A stretch of 46,376 nt of DNA from Funneliformis mosseae (lineage: Eukaryota > Glomeromycota > Glomeromycetes > Glomerales > Glomeraceae), in assembly GCA_910592005.1 (NCBI GenBank), contig CAJVPP010000124.1, forward strand, positions 1 through 46,376, read 5' to 3'. Of this stretch, positions 1 through 12,041 are shown in pieces (positions within the stretch are counted from its first letter, which is position 1; every line of letters starts with the position of its first letter). The notes under the pieces were generated by a model. The model was not told where the DNA came from and did not search any database. It saw only the letters and a list, made by a program, of their open reading frames with translations. Position numbers and translations under genes: made by a program.

Positions 1-576
1 AGCAGTTATATAATATAATATTTTGATCTTTTAATATAGTAATAAACTAATAAACTTAATTACATTAATTAGGAAAAAGATCCTAGTAATTACATTTATA
101 TATTATAATATTTAATATTAAAACGTAATATTATAATACATTATTGTAATGTAATAATATATCATAATATCATATCGTAAGGCTATAAATAGATTTTTTT
201 TGCAAATAACGCGATGTTGTTGTTTATGCGATTTTAGATTAATTTATGTGATATAAAACTATATAAAGAGTGAATGTCTGATAGGTGGGAGGGAGGATAA
301 AATGATTTTTTTAAAAAAATATATTTTACCATTACATTTTTTGTATCAAATAATCGATTTTGTATCATTTGAACTTAAGAATTTTTTTTAAAAATTTTAT
401 TACTCTAACGGATTATTTATTAATATATAAGTATTCACAAATATTTATCAAATAATTCACAGATATTTGCATAAATTTGTAACACATAAATACATAAAAA
501 TGATCTGTCTATCTGGATATTTGTATTATCTGTGCAGATTATAATTTATGGATCACTTCTCTAATTCAACTTGAAT
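1..576. other. A/T-rich spacer without recognisable gene
   Basis: I see only A/T-rich low-complexity sequence with short homopolymer runs. No open frame, RNA gene or terminal repeat could be supported here. Confidence 0.6.
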
Positions 577-970
577 GATAAAAAAAATCATTCAAGAATG
601 ATAATGAATCGTTTGACTTGAACGATAAAAATCATTCAAGAACGATGACAAATCGTTCAAGAATGATGATAAATCATTCAAGAACGATGACAAATCGTTC
701 AAGAATGATAATGAATCATTCAAGAACGATGACAAATCGTTTAAGAATGATAATGAATTATTCAAGAATGATGATGAATCATTCAAGAACGATGACAAAT
801 TATTCAACTTGAACGATAAAAAAAATCATTTAAGAAGAATGATGATGAATCATTCAACTTGAACTATAAAAAAAATTGTTCAAGAAGAATAATGATCCAA
901 ATCGTTTAAGAAGAATGATGCCTCAAATCGTTTGACTTAAACGATAAAAAATTTGTTCAAGAAGAATGAT
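577..970. repeat. Tandem array of ~21-bp dyad units
   Basis: The block is built from roughly 21-bp units of the type AATCATTCAAGAACGATGAC, alternating with AATCGTTCAAGAATGATGAT. The core ATCATTC-AA-GAATGAT is an imperfect palindrome with 7-bp arms, so each unit can fold into a small hairpin. The order is regular at about 630-800. Further out the units are interrupted by TTGAACGATAAAAA-type variants. Both strands read through as short Asn/Ser/Phe-rich or Met/Asn/Arg-rich frames, but these are consequences of the repeat and not genes. Confidence 0.85.
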
Positions 971-2989
971 AAGAAATCGTTTGCTTTTCCCCTCTTCCTA
1001 CTCCCTCTCCCTTTTTTCTCCTATCCAATCTTTTTGTTTTTTTTTATTATTTTTTTTCAAAATTAAATCGAGTTAAAATTGAGTTGAATCAAATTGAATC
1101 GAGTTTAAAATTTATATAACTCGAATCAAATCAAATTGAAAATTTGACTTGACTTAACTTATTCAGAACTTTAGACAAGTATTAACTTCAGTTGGATGGC
1201 CTACATGTTGGTTAGAAGGGTTATTTTTATTTGAAATATTTCTTAGAATTTTTCTTTATAGATGGTTCTTTGGATTGGGCTAGTAAATATAGTTAGGTAA
1301 TATATTAGTCGATCATTTATAAATAAAATATATACTTAGTAGCTCAACTATTTTGATCTAATTTCATTTATGATATACTAATCTCTTTCTATATCAGAAA
1401 AGTTTATTAAAATCTAATATTTAAAAAATCTATCATGAGAAAATTATTGTATACAAAATTTTGATCAACTGATTATGCTTTTAACTTTTTTTTAATGCAT
1501 AAATTATGTCAATATCGCAAGTAATTTTTCTTTTTAGGAAAACTATTATTTCATATTTCTTAATTCTTATGCATGCATTTTGCTAAACCTTTTAAAATTA
1601 TACAGCTTGCTAAAATTTTTTAAACTTATACTAATAAAGAAATATTGATTAAGAAATGTTTCATGTAAATATTATGTGATTATTAATAAATTAAGTTTGT
1701 ATTTCCTAAATATTTTGCAAGAATCTATAAAAATTTTAAACTAATAACTATTTGTTCATTTTCTGCAAAAAAAAGTTTTCGCATTCTTAAGAAATCTTTT
1801 TATGCATCTTTTATTTATAAATATCTCATTTGAAATCTTATCTATTTTCTTCAAAATTTTTCTTTCTTTAAAAAAATTATTGCAAATTTTTAAACCAATT
1901 TTAATATTTTTTTAAAATGCTTGTATAAACAAAAAGAAATCTCCTTTCTCTTAACATTGGAGTGCAGTTTGATACAAAAAATTTAGAAATGAAAAAGTTT
2001 TTCAAGGTAAGACGGGTAGATTTAAGAATAGTTTAGTCTAAAAGTTTTGATTATATGAAGTATATGCTAGCTTATCATGAGCTTTTAAATATATATAACC
2101 TATGCTGCTTTTTAATAAAGTGTAATGATTTATTTAACATTATTTGGTTAACTGTAACAACAACTAATGTTTTTACCCTTTTTTTTTTTATCAAATTAAA
2201 GGTTTATGTCAAAAAGTTTAAAAGGAAGTTTAAGCTCAAAAAGATCTTCAAACAAAAATTTCAACTTTAAAAAATCAACTATTAACTTCCTTAGATCAGA
2301 TTGCTAAATTTTTTCTTGAGTACAAATGTTTAGGAAAAGACTTGCTTTAGAAAAAAGACAAGAATCAAAAACTTCAAGAGGATTATAGGAAGCTTAATAA
2401 TAACTTCCAGTTTGTTCGTCAAGAAGAAAATAATAATTTAGAAGTTCTAGAGTAACTTCGAAAATGTTTTAACTTTATCTAAAATTAGCTTATAGAGAAT
2501 AATAATTGTTATCAATTTTCAGTGTGCCTTATTTCTCGTGAAGATTAATTGAATTAAAAATTTTTTTTTATTAATAAAATTGTTATGTATTGTTTTATAT
2601 AAAATTATCCAATGATTGTAATAAGAATGAATACTATTATTATTATTATTTTAAGAATTGCTGATTATATAATTAACACTTTTGTTTTTAGTTTTATTAT
2701 TATTTTCTTTTTCAATAATAATAAAATTCATTTTCACTATATGTTACATAATCAAAATAAAATTTTGTTTTTAAACTTTATAAACTTCTAAATATTTTAT
2801 ATTCTAAATATAATTTCTTTTTCTTTCTACTTTTCTATTGATATTCTATATCACAAAATCCTTTAATGTTATAATAACAACTTTATAATATTCTTTTTAA
2901 ATAAGATACAATACTTTGTTATAAATAATCTAATAATATCATTAGTTTTTTCAAGTTTTTATATAATAATTTTAATTCTTCTTTAACAT
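971..2989. other. A/T-rich spacer with degenerate coding fragments
   Basis: There is no intact gene. A 71-codon open frame at 2055-2270 (+) is followed, to about 2540, by Lys/Glu-rich stretches broken by many stops. This looks like remains of a coiled-coil-encoding sequence, but I cannot assign a family. A short ATT microsatellite lies at about 2635-2652. The rest is low-complexity A/T sequence. Confidence 0.5.
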
Positions 2990-3628
2990 TTATCTCTTTA
3001 TTACTTTATATTTCTGAACAGGTTGAACATTATTTTTAGAATTTATTTTAATATCTTCACATTTATTATTTTCTACTTCTTCTTGATATAATTTAAATAT
3101 TTCATCATATATATCATCTATACCTTAAGTTTCATTAAAAACTTGTTAAAAAGATTTTTCAAAATCTACATTTAACTGATATTCTGAATTAATATTTTCA
3201 TCTAAACTATTTTCCTTTTCTTGACTTTTAATTGAAATAGAATTTTAAATTTAACTTTCTATTATTTTAAAAAATTGTTATATAATTTCTTCTTTTGTGT
3301 CTTCAAATATTGATATTTTTTTTGCTTTTTATTACATAACCTTTTTAATCTTTTTCTCTTTTTATTTAATCTAAAAACACCCTGCCAATATTTTCCTAAT
3401 ATTATTATAAGAAAATTATCTTCAATTTTTATTTTAAAGGAGTATTTAATTTAATACCGTTTACTTTAAATTTATATTCATGTAAATAAAACCTTTTATT
3501 TTTATATTATTTAATAAAAATGCTTAAAGTTGATTGAATATTTTGTAAATGTGCAGTTGAAATACAATCTACATCAGTTTCTTTATCAAAAATAATAAAA
3601 TATTGTTCTCTATCAATAATATCCATTT
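2990..3628 (-). pseudogene. Decayed orphan coding sequence, likely transposon-associated
   Basis: Reading the minus strand from an ATG at 3628 gives a protein-like frame (begins MDIIDREQYFIIFDKETD) with several internal TAA/TAG codons. Near 3315 it continues in another frame with an acidic, Glu/Asn-rich tail that includes IYDEIFKLYQEEVE. Most internal stops sit where Gln codons (CAA/CAG) would make a smooth sequence, so C-to-T transitions explain them. I do not recognise the family. Its setting in repeat-rich DNA and its decay style, shared with the transposase relic at 43427-45437, suggest a mobile-element or expanded-family remnant. Confidence 0.5.
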
Positions 3629-5111
3629 TTAACTATAATAATTATAATAAATTATGCTTGTAATTGATTAAAATTTCTGATAGAAGGCACTAAGTATTAC
3701 AGTTAGTTTTTTAAGATGCTTAAAAATGATAAGCAAAGCAATATTTATAGGTGATAAGTAGAAGATATATTTTGTAATTAGATTTAGAAGAGTATTGATC
3801 AATTAACAGTTTATTTAATAATGATAACAATAGAATACTGCCTCAGTTAGCATTCTGTACTGTACAATTATATTAAGGGAATTAAACTAAACTATTTAAT
3901 AAAACTATGAGTTAGATATATTGCTAAGTTAAAAGAAATTGCTCTCTATTTATATAAAATAAAATATTAAAGTTATCAAAGATATAAAGAAATAGATATA
4001 ATATATGAAATAAATATAATATAATAAATATATAAGATAAATAAAATAAAATAAATAAAAGAAATATGTATAAAAGAAATATATACTATAGATGACATAG
4101 AAGACATAGAAGACATATATAATTTTTTAGGGATCGACATCATCTATTTGATCATCATCATCTATGTCTTCTTCTGTGTAATAATATTAATCATTTTAAA
4201 AATTGTAAATAAATTTAATTGTAAAAATAAAATATATATTAATGTAATAACAATTAAATTATATGAAATAGAATATAATTTTTGATTAAAATTTATTAGC
4301 AAATAAAAATTTTTTATTGATTAATTTTATAGAATATAAATTTTATATTATAGTTGAATAAAGATAAATATTATATTTTAAGTATTATATATAGTTGATC
4401 AAATAATTTTAACATTTTGAATGTTTTAATAGTTTTCATTACCTAGTTAAATGATTTTTAAAATATATTAATTAATTAGAAAATTGAAGCAATTAATATT
4501 TAATTTAACTGATAGGTTATTATATAGCTAATAGATTATTAGTACAAAATATTAATAAAATTAAGAGATCTTTCTGATTAACTAATATATATAAAATCTT
4601 TTACTTTTTTATATTTCTATTATTATTAAATTTGAAAATTTTAAAAAAAGTATATAAAAAATTTTTATATAAATTAAATGTGATAAAATAAATATAAATT
4701 AAATAATATATAATATAATAATCATATTAGTAAATTTTAATTATACTTATAATATGTTAAATATAATAATAAAAAAGCTTTATATTTTATTTAAATATAT
4801 TATAATATTTAATAAAATTTATTAAACATTTAATAATTAAAATAAATTTTTTTTAACTATTGCTATGATTAACAACTCCTTTGTAATATTTTAAAACAAA
4901 TTTGCATTTATAATTAATTACTGTAAAAATAAAGTATTTATATATATAAACTTATATAATAATAAATTAATATAAAAAATTAACTTTATATTTAAATTTC
5001 TATTTTTTTTTTTTTATAAAAAAAAAAAAAATCTTTAAGTAAATCTTAATCCTTTTAAATAAACTTTTTGTTTGTTTTTTGAAATAAATATTACATTGCT
5101 CATTTGAGTAA
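3629..5111. other. A/T-rich spacer, low complexity
   Basis: Very A/T-rich sequence with AAATAAAA-type simple repeats at about 3950-4080. A short stretch at about 4095-4185 reads on the minus strand as an acidic Glu/Asp-rich tail ending in a stop, and may be the end of another relic. I see no intact gene. Confidence 0.5.
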
Positions 5112-8100
5112 TTATGAATCATCATCACAAAATTCTTTAGTTATTCCTATAAGTCTCACATGTTGTAATAATGGCAAGCCTATTTGATTAGAAAATATAT
5201 TTAAAAGTGTTATAGATTGTTTTAACAAAACTTTTATTAAAAGTTAATAATGTCTAGTCTTACCAGCTAGAATTTGTCTACAAGACAGAGAAACTTTTGT
5301 ATATTCCAAATTAAGTAACATCAATTTCACAAGTCCTATATTAATGAGGTATACAATTAGAAATTGATCTATAACAACAAAAAAAGGAAAACAAAAAAAA
5401 ACTAATAATAGGAATCACTACCTTGAAGTTCTCTCACACCTTTATCAGTAACATGCGTGTATCCAACATTGAGATACTTTAATCCCCTATTAGAAAATGC
5501 AGCTTTGCCAATTATCCGCAATGATTCATTTTTAATCTTTGTTTTGTTTAAACTTAGGTGTGTAAGTCCTCGTATATCTAAGTTATAAAAGTTACAATTT
5601 TAATTTTAATGGTGATATAAGTATAAGACAAAACATTTGTTAAAAAGTAACCTTTTATGTAAGTCAGACCGACATCCGTAATATTGGTTCGATCAAGATA
5701 CAATTCGGCCAAATTCTCTAAATCTAATATAAAATAATCGATGAGATAATTTCCTATGAAAGTTAATTCAATGTTAAATCGAGTATATGAACATACCTTT
5801 CAAAGCTGTCATTCCAGCATCAGTTAATTTGGTTCCAGACAAGGATAAAAATGATAGGCTACCATTAAAGAAAGAAGAAAGAAAAGATCCATGAATATAT
5901 AAATAATCAAAAAATCATAAAATAAGCAACAAACCTTTTTATTCTGCCAATATGCATTACACCAACATCAGTAACATTTTTAAAATTTTCCAAGTTAAGC
6001 TTATCTAATGGCAGTCCTATAAAAAAACAAAAAATAAGTATCTGTTATTAAATAATAAACCTTATAACTTGCTTACCAGAAAAGTCCTGTAATATATCAT
6101 CCATTTCTTCTTCTTGATTCGGAAAATTGATTTCATTAAGAGATTTGTACTCTAATTGAAATGATCAAATAGTGTTCAACATCAAATCATTAACATCATT
6201 ATAAGCAATTACATATAAGTTACCTTTTGCCATCCATTTCAACCCAAATTGGCCAACTCCTGTAGTTTTAGTTAAGTTTAAATCAACAAGGTTCTTAAAT
6301 CCACACAAAATTTTCATAACATCCTGATCGCAAAGTTTAGTACTAGAAATATTCAAAATCTCTAATTTTTGGAAACTTGAAGGATTAACTGGAACTTGAG
6401 GTGGTGTTAGCTGAGTGCTGCATAGATTGAGAGAACGTATACTCTCCAATGCTATATTTAAATGAAATAATATTATTAATTAACCTATGATTATAAGTAA
6501 ATTAAGATACAAATTAACACTTACGTTGCAAATCTGCAAATACAGTTTTTCCACAAACTCCAGCACAGTACGACAAATCTAATACTTCCAATTTGCTTGC
6601 AAATCTACAATTTGCAAATAGATCCCTTAAACCAGTCATTGTTACTTTTGTCTTTGATAAATTTAGATCGACTAAATTATTAAACTCTTTATAAAAGAAA
6701 AAAAAATTTTAACGAGAATTAAGTATAGTAAATATCACATTCACATCTTGATAGAAATTGTTATAATACCTTGTATGAACTGGAGAGCACGATCTCTTAC
6801 CCTACAAGATGAAACATCCAGCGTTTCTAAATATCTCAACCCTAAATAATCCGAATGTTAATATAAACATCAGGAAATACAAAAAAAAAAAAAAAAAAAT
6901 TAAGTAAATTCTATCAATTTGGACCTTGTAATCCTCTTAATCCCGTATCGGTTAAAACTTGGCATGCTCTCAAGCTTACTTTTGTAACTGAAGTTCGTTG
7001 CGTACTACCAATAACTTCCAATAATGAATCGGATGCCCGCGGATAATTATCTAATATAATATTCTGCAAATTACTGTGGTCAACATAAAAACGATCAATT
7101 TCACTAAAAAATATAATAATTAATAAAAGTAACGTAGAAGAAATAGTGTCCAACCAATTCGCAAAACGTTTAAATGTAAGAGCATCCAATTTTTCCATTT
7201 TTATCAATTCTGCCACTAATAATTCGCCGATATTGGAAGATACATTAGCAAGCGAATTTATTATTCTGAAACTTGTTGCAGAAGTCAATAGCGCTAATAA
7301 AACAAAATTCAATTTATTGTTAATCGTAAAGATCAGATTAATCATAGAAACCTGAAAGAGGAGAATTTATAATTACCGGCAACTGTGTATGCACATTTTG
7401 ATCTTAAACTTCCAACTTCATGCTTGATCCCGTGTTTCACATTTTCATCTTCTACATTATTTTCTTCGGGTTTTGCTCTTGCTTGTATAGCATCAGCAAT
7501 TCGCTTCCTTTTTTCTTCGTCATTCACCGCTATTATGATAATACGTTAATCTAGAGACACATCGATTACCAAAAAAATCAGATCTTACTTACTTTCATCA
7601 TCAGAGTCATCAGAGCCATCAGAACTCTGTTGAAGATCATCAGTTAAACGGTGACCTCCCCCGAAAAACGGTCTTTGTGGAAGGCGACCTAAAAGTTGCA
7701 TATGTCTGGGAACTTGCATTGGCCCACCCGGAAAATTCGGTGGAATGTTCGGGATCTGTGGTGGTAATGTAGGTCGTACAACCGGAAAGTGAGGGGGGAC
7801 ATTAGGTGGATTATTACTTGGTTGTGTATGTTGTCCACCGGGAAAGTGTGGAGGGGCATTATTATTTGGAATTGCAGGTTGCATAGGGATCTGCGGTGGT
7901 AACGTGGGTCGTATACCTGGAGGAACGTTAGGAGTTTGTGAAGATGGTGGAACATTTTGGGGCATTGGCTGTTGTGAGACAACAACCGATGGGATGTCAC
8001 ATCTCACAACATTCAAGGAAGCATTCGGTACCAAACCGGCATCTGCAAGAGTTAGATCCATTTGATCGTCTCCAAATACTTTTCTTGGATATTGGGACAT

Positions 8101-8955
8101 CAATTGGAATTCTTTACTTGGTTCACTCTCGTTAGTAACCCATTCAAATAAATTAGATATTCTAACAGAAGTTGCAAAAGCTTGTCGAATAGATCGACCT
8201 GTTGATAAACGAATCCGGATAAGAGTTGTATCCTGTGTGGGCACCGATGAAGTTCCAGGTTGAGATGATGTAGAAGCAGCTGGATTGTTTGTACCAATCA
8301 CAATATTTTCGCTTTCTCTCGCTTGATGTGACATTTTCCGTTGTTTAATCTTTTCCCTATCTTCTTTGATTGCCAATAATGCTTTTTTACGAGCTTCACG
8401 TTCTAAGATTTTTTGTTTCTTAACTTCTTCTGCTGCTTTTGCTGCTTTAGCTTTACTTTCTTTTGTATACTCTGAATCGTCAGCTGGTTGTAAATGACGA
8501 GATATTATAGTTGGTTGTGGAGTTGATTGTGACACTGGACCTGACTATAAAAGATTTACGAGTAAAATACAATTATAAAAAATATATATACATCTATAAA
8601 TTTATATTTTAAATGAATATTCACCATAGAATTATTAGACGTCATTGGATCAAATGAACTTCCTAGAGATAAAGTAGGAATAGAACGAGAAATTCCCGAG
8701 TTTGGATCCAAAGCATTAAGGATCCTTCAATTTTTTTCAATTTAAAATAGATATTACAAGTTATAAAAATCTTTAAATCACTTTTATAAATCGATTTTAT
8801 TTGTTAGTTGAATGATAAAGATGGTAAACTGACCATTCAGTTGCGGCTTCTACAGTTCTATTGCAATCAACTGCTTTTCGACAGACCCATTCGTCAAAAC
8901 CAAGGGAAAGCAATTGAGCGAACATGAAGTCCTTTTCAGAACTATTTGTATCCAT
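5112..8955 (-). CDS. UBA-coiled-coil-UBX protein with C-terminal leucine-rich repeats (15 exons)
   Basis: Hand-built exons, complement of: 8834-8955, 8625-8724, 7593-8544, 7377-7529, 6925-7293, 6770-6841, 6525-6686, 6224-6451, 6077-6151, 5935-6016, 5797-5858, 5652-5723, 5422-5577, 5264-5335, 5112-5179. They join in frame to 2745 nt, 914 residues. Residues ~10-48 form a UBA domain (LLSLGFDEW...AATEWILNALDPN). A charged coiled coil spans ~100-150 (LAIKEDREKIKQR, as in UBXN1/SAKS1). A UBX domain lies at ~179-257 with a YPRKVF loop in the place of the p97-binding FPR loop. Then come a Pro/Gln-rich linker (~258-370), an acidic patch, and LRRs of cysteine-containing/RNI type (~443-914). UBX proteins are p97/Cdc48 adaptors and UBA binds ubiquitin, so a cytosolic or nuclear adaptor is inferred, with the LRRs as possible substrate receptor. 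Exon 5 may hide a 51-nt intron at about 7103-7153, because that stretch translates as LLLLIIIFF. Confidence 0.88.
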
Positions 8956-9309
8956 TGTAATTATTCAATTGATTGGTTAAAATGAATGAATTTAAAAGAA
9001 ACGTTGAAGAATATATGGTTTATTTTTTTGATTCGTAAAAAAAATAAACGGACACGATATTTATAGAAATATCTCTGTGTGAAAACCAAACAATGATTGT
9101 AAGCTGAATTTATACAGATGTTCAAATGCTGCGGTTAACCGGTAACACAAGCGAATTCATAATTACGTAGGATTAAAGGATGATATAATGAAGAATAAGC
9201 TTTTTTTTTTTTTTTTTCCGTTATTATTAATAAATAATTTAAAAATTTAATAACTTAAATCATTTCTCTCCTTTGCTCCTATATATGCCGATTGCATGTT
9301 TTCGGAAAA
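8956..9309. promoter_or_regulatory. Shared divergent promoter region
   Basis: About 350 bp separate the ATG of the UBX gene (minus) from the ATG of the Myb/SANT-like gene (plus), so both promoters must lie here or overlap. It contains a 10-bp perfect palindrome CGGTTAACCG at 9132-9141 and a T tract at about 9201-9219. No convincing TATA box was seen for either direction. Confidence 0.45.
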
Positions 9310-10405
9310 ATGTTCGCCATGGGTAAAGTAAGGGCAACAAAAAAAGGCGCAGAAACACCATCAACTCCAACGTCGCCTCAAAGAAAGACGAGAACCTCAG
9401 GAAAGAAATACACGGAAAAGGAGATAATGAACGTTTTACAATATATTCTTGATCATTATGAGGATTGGATTAATAAAAAAATAAATCAAAGAACAATCAT
9501 CATTAAAGCCTTAGATCATTACGATATGAAGGATCGTACTCCATACGCAGTACATTTTAAAGTCGGTAGATTGCAATTTGAGTACAAGAATTATGGAAAA
9601 ATCAATGGGTTCTCGAGTATAATTAATGATATGGTGGCAAGGATACTCAAAGGAAATGTTGAGACGGATTATCAACGAGAAATTGAAGGTGTCGATACAT
9701 TTGAAATTAAACAAGATCTGGTTTCTTATGATGAACAATTTCTTGAAGGTGACAGAAATAAAATAATCACGGGAGAAATAAGGGACGAATTTGAAATTAA
9801 AAAAGCAATATCTAAAGAAGATTCGATATTTAAAATGAATAAGCCTTTTCTACCAATTATGACAATGAATGAGCCTAAAGAAATTACTGATTTTCCAGCG
9901 CAGGCAGAGAAACCAAATGTGGTTCACAATCTCAAAGATTATGATCCAAATAAAGAACAAAAACCGGAGCCATTATTAGGAAATTCGAGCGGTATTACCA
10001 GCACGGATATGAAAATTCCTAATGGTCCTATTACGTATCAACACGAACCTCAAATGTCTAATAAATTTACGTTTCCTTGCACACAAATGTCAAGGTATCT
10101 GGTCGTAATAATTTATTGCTTCTCGTTAATTGATTTCATTGTAATTTTATTTTCTATTAATTAGCGACAAAAATAATTCCTATTTCATCTTAACTGCTAC
10201 GTATACTTTCATGGAGAAAACAATAGTGGACGAGATATACAAAAGGAAATTATGCGAAATTCGCGGAAAATACCAAGGGATCAGAAACGAAAACAATAGA
10301 AAGAAATTTAAACAAATTAGTAAGCTTAATCAATCATATACTGAAATCATATGCTTGTTAGGTCGAATAGAAGCTAGAATGGTGGAAATACAAACCAAGG
10401 GTTAG
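9310..10405 (+). CDS. Putative Myb/SANT-like DNA-binding protein (2 exons)
   Basis: Exons 9310-10094 and 10165-10405 join across a 70-bp GT..AG intron (AG|GTATCT ... ATTAG|CG) to give 341 residues. The first in-frame ATG is at 9310. A second ATG three codons on (9319) sits in a better context (GCCATGG) and may be used. After a basic Thr/Pro/Lys-rich N-terminus, residues ~30-95 contain KKYTEKEIMNVLQYILDHYE and then RTPYAVHFKVGRLQFEY. This looks like a tryptophan-containing helical module of the Myb/SANT or trihelix kind. The middle is acidic, and the last ~65 residues are Lys/Glu-rich and probably helical or coiled-coil. A nuclear DNA-binding role is inference from fold-like pattern only, and I do not recognise a specific ortholog. 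It is divergent from the UBX gene. Confidence 0.7.
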
Positions 10406-12041
10406 CCAAGAAAGACTTGATTTTGACGCAGTAATTATTCAATTTGCGACATCACATCAAAACCCTGTCAAAATAATAACTTTTTTAGAATTCTTGAACA
10501 GGAAGGATTCATTCATAAATATATATTTATAATCATATAAAATTGTTAGGTTTTTATGAATAAATAAGTTAACAATACTTGTTTCGTACATAAGACATTG
10601 TTGGCAGAAACTATTTCTATTTATTATATATTTTCAAGTGATAAATAACCAAAATTACGGATAAATTTCTTTAACCTGATCTATATTAACAAATAAGCGA
10701 AATATCATTTCAACTGGATAAAATGATGATATAAAATCAATTTAAAAAAGTAAAAAAATGAGGATTTATCACAAAATATTCCAAATATTCCACAACGATT
10801 CCCTAAACCATTTGCATTCACAATTATACTTTAAGAAAAGAAAAGAATATGAAATAATTAAACTAAATTATTCATTTGTGGGAGGGAAGTGTCGATAACA
10901 TATAGAGTTTCTCTTAAAATATCTTACATTTTTATCATGATACTTTAGAGTAGATGATTTTAAGATAATTTAGATGATATTTAATGTTGTCTACTATAAA
11001 TTTTACGTAAAAAAGTACAACTGTCTTAAATTTTGCAAAAAAATAAAGTTGTGGCTAATAATTTTTTCCATACCAAAACCACGTTAATTATATTTTTACA
11101 TCAAATAAAGATAAACTATTTCTAAAGGGAATTAAATAGAAATGGGAAGTTCATAAGCGTTTGAATTTATCAGATTTTCGTTTCTTATTATTACAAGAAG
11201 AATTTAATTTACGTGTTGAAAAAATCCGATAACGCGTTTAATTGTTTATCAAATAAATAATATTTTTGCTGTAGAAAAAAATGTAATTTTCATTTGATTT
11301 AATAGCACAGAGTTTTGAATGTGTTAAATGGAGAATTCTTTATTCAAACCAAAATCAATCATGATAGATTCTTTCGAAGTATTCATTCATCTCAGAAATC
11401 TAAATTTTTATAATTGTCTTTAAAAGTAAAAGTGAGTCAAATTTTTAACCCATTAAATGATTTAAAGGTATATTAGGTATATTAAATTTATTAAATGCTT
11501 AATATGTTGAAGTTTAATGTCGGCCGAGTCGTTAATGCCGGCTAAAATAATTTATAACCATAAAACAATATCCCGAATTTTCTAGATGCGGAAAATCATT
11601 AATTATATATTAATTATCATTACTTCATATAGAAATAATCAGAATCTAAAAAAGGAATAAATATTATAATAAAAAGTATCATTTTGTTTAAAACCTTTTC
11701 CTGGATCAGTTTTTTTGGCGAGAAAACTCGTGCACACCCATTTTTTCCCTAGATTGTCGCACAAATGAAGTTACACAGCTCCGGAAAAACCAAAAGTTAC
11801 AAAAACCTGGTTTTTTCCCACACGGATTCTTATCGTTAAACTCAAATCTTTTCTTTTCTTATTCAAATCTTATCTTTTTTGAATTTTATCATATACCTTA
11901 ATAAATTTATAGATTGCTTGAAAGTACAGTAATCTTTTTTTTTTAAAAAAATTGAAAATTATCTTACTCGTACATTTGTAGTTTTTTTTTTTTTTTTTTT
12001 TTTAAAAAAAACTAATAATATTTTGTATTCAAACAACACTG
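10406..12041. other. Intergenic region upstream of the helicase gene
   Basis: There is no open frame or RNA gene that I can support. The last 350 bp are less A/T-rich (about 11700-11840). They end in a T tract (about 11979-12003) running into an A tract just before the helicase ATG, a poly(dA:dT)-type promoter element of the sort that excludes nucleosomes. Confidence 0.45.

Noticed and set aside
592..812. Short open frames on both strands (Ser/Phe/Leu-rich and Met/Asn/Arg-rich)
   Set aside because: Both are direct translations of the 21-bp array and have no other support.
577..970. CRISPR-like repeat array
   Set aside because: Units are contiguous and diverged with no unique spacers, and the genome is eukaryotic. 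It is a tandem repeat.
7689..8135. Antisense and alternative-frame ORFs over the UBX exon
   Set aside because: They arise from the Pro/Gln-rich composition of the true exon and lack domain features.
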